Of a DNA stretch of 6,864 nucleotides, positions 5,044 through 6,864 are shown in pieces; positions within the stretch are counted from its first letter, which is position 1; every line of letters starts with the position of its first letter. Below the pieces are notes generated by a model. That model did no database searches and was not told the DNA's origin. It was given only the letters and a program-made list of their open reading frames with translations. The translations under genes were made by a program, and so were the position numbers. This stretch comes from an uncultured Eisenbergiella sp. Its GTDB lineage: Bacteria; Bacillota; Clostridia; Lachnospirales; Lachnospiraceae. The stretch lies in assembly GCA_948960675.1 (NCBI GenBank), contig CARDPF010000173.1:1-6864 (forward strand), written 5' to 3'.

Positions 5044-6639
5044 ATGAGACTGGCACAGATACAAAACGGTATGGATGCAGAATGGGAAAAGATGGGCTAT
5101 GAAATGCCTGCATTTGATAGGGAGGCCGTGTGCAGAAAAACCTACGGGCAGCCTGTCTGGGTGCACTTTGGGGCGGGAAACATTTTTAGGGCGTTTCCGG
5201 CGGCCCTCCTGCAGCGGGTGCTGGACCAGGGGGAATATGACCGGGGCGTGATTGTGGCGGAGGGATTCGACTATGAAATCATTGACAGGGTTTACCGCCC
5301 TTACGATAACAAAAGCCTGTTGGTCTGCCTAAAATCCGACGGCTCCATACAAAAAAAGGTGATCGCTTCCGTCACGGAAAGCCTAAAGGCGGATCCGCAG
5401 TTTCGGGACGACTGGGAACGCCTGCAAAGCATTTTCCGGAATCCGGGCCTGCAGATGGTTTCCCTGACCATTACGGAGAAGGGGTATAGGGTTACGGAAA
5501 CGGACTTGGCAGGAGGGCTCTCCCCGGCTTTTATGATGGGAAAGCTGACGCTGCTTTTGTATGAACGGTACCGGGCAGGCGCATGGCCGCTGACGCTGCA
5601 GAGCATGGACAACTGCTCCCATAACGGGGATAAGGTACGGGAGGCCGTTTGGGCCTACGCTTCCGCTTGGGAAAGGGAGGGATTGGTTTCGGCAGGGTTT
5701 TTGTCCTATGTGCAGGATCCGGATAAAATCAGTTTTCCCTGGAGTATGATTGATAAAATTACGCCCCGTCCGGACGAAAAAGTGCGGGAACTTTTGGTAA
5801 AGGACGGATTTTTGGATAATGCTATCATTGTCACGGACAGGCAGACGTATACGGCTCCCTTTGTCAATGCGGAGGAGACGGAATATTTGGTGATGGAGGA
5901 TGCCTATGTCAACGGGCGTCCGCCCCTGGAACGGGGCGGCGCGCTCTATGCGGACCGGGAAACGGTGGATAAGGCAGAGAAAATGAAAGTCTGTACCTGC
6001 CTAAATCCACTGCACACGGCGATGTCCTTGTTTGGCTGCCTGCTGGGGTACGGGCGGATTTTTGCCGAAATGCAGGATCCGGATATCCGGGGACTGGTCA
6101 CAAAGCTGGGATATGCCGAGGCGATGCCGGTGGTGGCCGATCCGGGGGTTTTAAAGCCCGAAGCATTTCTGGATGCCGTCTTAAACCTCCGCCTGCCCAA
6201 CCCGTTTATGCCGGACGCCCCACAGCGCATTGCCACGGATACCAGCCAGAAGCTGCCCATCCGTTTCGGGGAAACCATCCGGGCTTACCGGGAGAGGGGA
6301 CTGTCCACGGATGGCCTTGTGCTGATTCCGCTGGTGCTGGCAGGTTATGCCCGCTATCTCAAGGGAATCGACGACGAAGGGCAAAGCTTTACGCCTTCCC
6401 CGGATCCGCTCTTGGAGGAATTGCGTGGCATTGTGGCGCCGCTTTCGGTGACGCGAAAGAAGCAGGATTTTTCCTGCCTGCAAGAATTATTTAGGCGCAG
6501 GGATGTGTTCGGCGTGGATTTGTATGCCGATGGCCTGGGGGCGCGCATACAGGCCATGGCAGAGGAACTTTACGCAGGGGCCGGGGCGGTGCGCAGGACG
6601 CTGCACCGTTATGTTTCGGAAACCGGGATTGGCGGGTGA
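5044..6639 (+). CDS. uxuB: D-mannonate oxidoreductase / fructuronate reductase UxuB (mannitol dehydrogenase family)
   Basis: This 531-residue member of the polyol-specific long-chain (mannitol) dehydrogenase family should interconvert D-fructuronate and D-mannonate with NAD(H) (EC 1.1.1.57). The Rossmann loop is HFGAGNIFRAF (41-51). Further family signatures follow: ITEKGY (143-148), SMDNCSHNGDKV (187-198, with N190), FPWSMIDKITPRP (231-243) and the active-site segment KVCTCLNPLHT (315-325, with K315, N321 and H324), then DTSQKLPIRFG (399-409). It is about 45 residues longer than the roughly 486-residue E. coli UxuB, as in the longer Clostridia-type members. The ATG at 5044 is 9 nt after GGAG (5031-5034). 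An ATG at 5036 begins a three-codon frame whose TGA overlaps this start, but it sits too close to the GGAG to be used readily. Directly following uxuA, it supplies that enzyme's substrate. Tagaturonate reductase or a related polyol-acid dehydrogenase is an alternative, made less likely by the uxuA neighbour. Confidence 0.9.
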   Translation: MRLAQIQNGMDAEWEKMGYEMPAFDREAVCRKTYGQPVWVHFGAGNIFRAFPAALLQRVLDQGEYDRGVIVAEGFDYEIIDRVYRPYDNKSLLVCLKSDGSIQKKVIASVTESLKADPQFRDDWERLQSIFRNPGLQMVSLTITEKGYRVTETDLAGGLSPAFMMGKLTLLLYERYRAGAWPLTLQSMDNCSHNGDKVREAVWAYASAWEREGLVSAGFLSYVQDPDKISFPWSMIDKITPRPDEKVRELLVKDGFLDNAIIVTDRQTYTAPFVNAEETEYLVMEDAYVNGRPPLERGGALYADRETVDKAEKMKVCTCLNPLHTAMSLFGCLLGYGRIFAEMQDPDIRGLVTKLGYAEAMPVVADPGVLKPEAFLDAVLNLRLPNPFMPDAPQRIATDTSQKLPIRFGETIRAYRERGLSTDGLVLIPLVLAGYARYLKGIDDEGQSFTPSPDPLLEELRGIVAPLSVTRKKQDFSCLQELFRRRDVFGVDLYADGLGARIQAMAEELYAGAGAVRRTLHRYVSETGIGG

Positions 6640-6664
6640 ATTTCTTTTTGGCAGGCCGCGAATC

Positions 6665-6784
6665 AATGACATGATGTATACCACGGATTGCGCTACACTA
6701 CGTGCTCCCGCAATCCTAAAACACCTCAAATCCGCTCTAGTGGCTGCTTTTCGGTGTTTTTACGGGTTCCAAAGTCATGTCATT
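6665..6784. repeat. Nested inverted-repeat element of about 120 bp downstream of uxuB
   Basis: An outer perfect 10-bp inverted repeat, AATGACATGA (6665-6674) and TCATGTCATT (6775-6784), encloses two further perfect 8-bp stems: GGATTGCG/CGCAATCC (6685-6692, 6709-6716) and AAAACACC/GGTGTTTT (6718-6725, 6753-6760). Only one base separates the two inner stems, so the whole can fold as a three-way junction in DNA or RNA. Outside the outer stem, AATC (6661-6664) and GATT (6787-6790) can extend it across a 2-nt bulge. No transposase or convincing ORF lies within. A small palindromic or MITE-like repeat, or a structured 3' RNA end, both fit. The pairing is seen directly; identity is unknown. Confidence 0.55.
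6718..6761. terminator. Possible transcription terminator after uxuB
   Basis: AAAACACC (6718-6725) pairs with GGTGTTTT (6753-6760), and a fifth T follows at 6761. An inner CCGC/GTGG stem within the 27-nt loop (6732-6735 with 6740-6743, one G-U pair) could tighten the fold. The A run on the left and the T run on the right would allow use from either direction. The long loop and AT-rich stem make it an atypical intrinsic terminator. It is the only candidate between uxuB and the window end. Confidence 0.3.
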
Positions 6785-6790
6785 TCGATT

Positions 6791-6864
6791 AGCCGTAGGC
6801 CCAGGCAGTGCGCCGGAAGGCGCGGCAGGACAGTCCCCTTACAGTGCGGGCGGTTCTTGCGCAT
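6791..6864. other. GC-rich structured stretch at the right edge, function unknown
   Basis: GCGCC (6810-6814) and GGCGC (6819-6823) form a perfect stem closed by GGAA, a GNRA-type tetraloop. Around it AGCCG (6791-6795) can pair with CGGTT (6851-6855), one pair being G-U. The heptamer CAGTGCG occurs at 6806-6812 and 6842-6848. The base composition is clearly more GC-rich than the element just before it. No credible coding frame is seen on either strand. It may be a structured RNA, an extension of the neighbouring repeat element, or part of a gene control region beyond the edge. Confidence 0.3.

Noticed and set aside
5711..6085. Repeated TGCAGGATCCGGATA in uxuB
   Set aside because: Both copies encode the same QDPD-type residues with common codons; a short coincidental match within coding sequence.
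6487..6729. 80-codon - strand frame across the uxuB end and the inverted-repeat element
   Set aside because: It begins within the repeat element, then runs antisense through uxuB; no ribosome binding site or recognisable domain. A short - strand frame from the right edge (6776-6864) was set aside for the same reasons.
6791..6855. Group II intron domain V or another known ribozyme
   Set aside because: The AGCCG...CGGTT pairing is superficially similar, but the enclosed length and internal sequence do not match the roughly 34-nt domain V, and no reverse transcriptase is present.

Overview
The window looks like part of a carbohydrate-catabolism locus from a Gram-positive gut-type anaerobe, most plausibly a Lachnospiraceae or related Clostridia. 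The grounds are strong GGAGG-type ribosome binding sites, a base composition that looks near or a little above 50% G+C by eye, a single-domain-plus-HTH AraC regulator, and UxuA/UxuB and Gfo/Idh/MocA proteins of the type common in that group. The genus cannot be fixed from the sequence alone.

Layout. (1) Bases 1-371 hold the C-terminal end of a Gfo/Idh/MocA-type oxidoreductase gene on the + strand, cut by the left edge. (2) An AraC-family regulator lies on the - strand (387-1220), convergent with that gene; only 15 bp separate the two stop codons. (3) A divergent control region (1221-1440) carries a good sigma-70/sigma-A-type promoter for the regulator, three spaced GYCAANA repeats that could be regulator sites, a -10-like TAAAAT for the rightward operon, and a 10-bp leader hairpin. 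(4) Four + strand genes follow, each with its own ribosome binding site: two unlike Gfo/Idh/MocA oxidoreductases (1441-2523 and 2621-3784), D-mannonate dehydratase uxuA (3875-4972) and a D-mannonate oxidoreductase / fructuronate reductase uxuB (5044-6639). Gaps of 71-97 nt separate them, and two of these gaps contain inverted repeats. (5) The last 225 bp contain no convincing gene. They hold a nested inverted-repeat element (6665-6784) and a GC-rich structured stretch running off the right edge.

How the genes may work together. UxuB interconverts D-fructuronate and D-mannonate, and UxuA dehydrates D-mannonate to 2-keto-3-deoxy-D-gluconate, which feeds the Entner-Doudoroff lower branch. The two Gfo/Idh/MocA enzymes in the same transcription unit, and a third next to the regulator, are likely to act on the sugar, glycoside or sugar acid that feeds this route. 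The usual entry enzyme (uronate isomerase) and the KDG kinase/aldolase are not in the window. The AraC protein has a sugar-type cupin sensor domain and probably activates the divergent operon. The most interesting question is which substrate the pair of oxidoreductases prepares for UxuAB.
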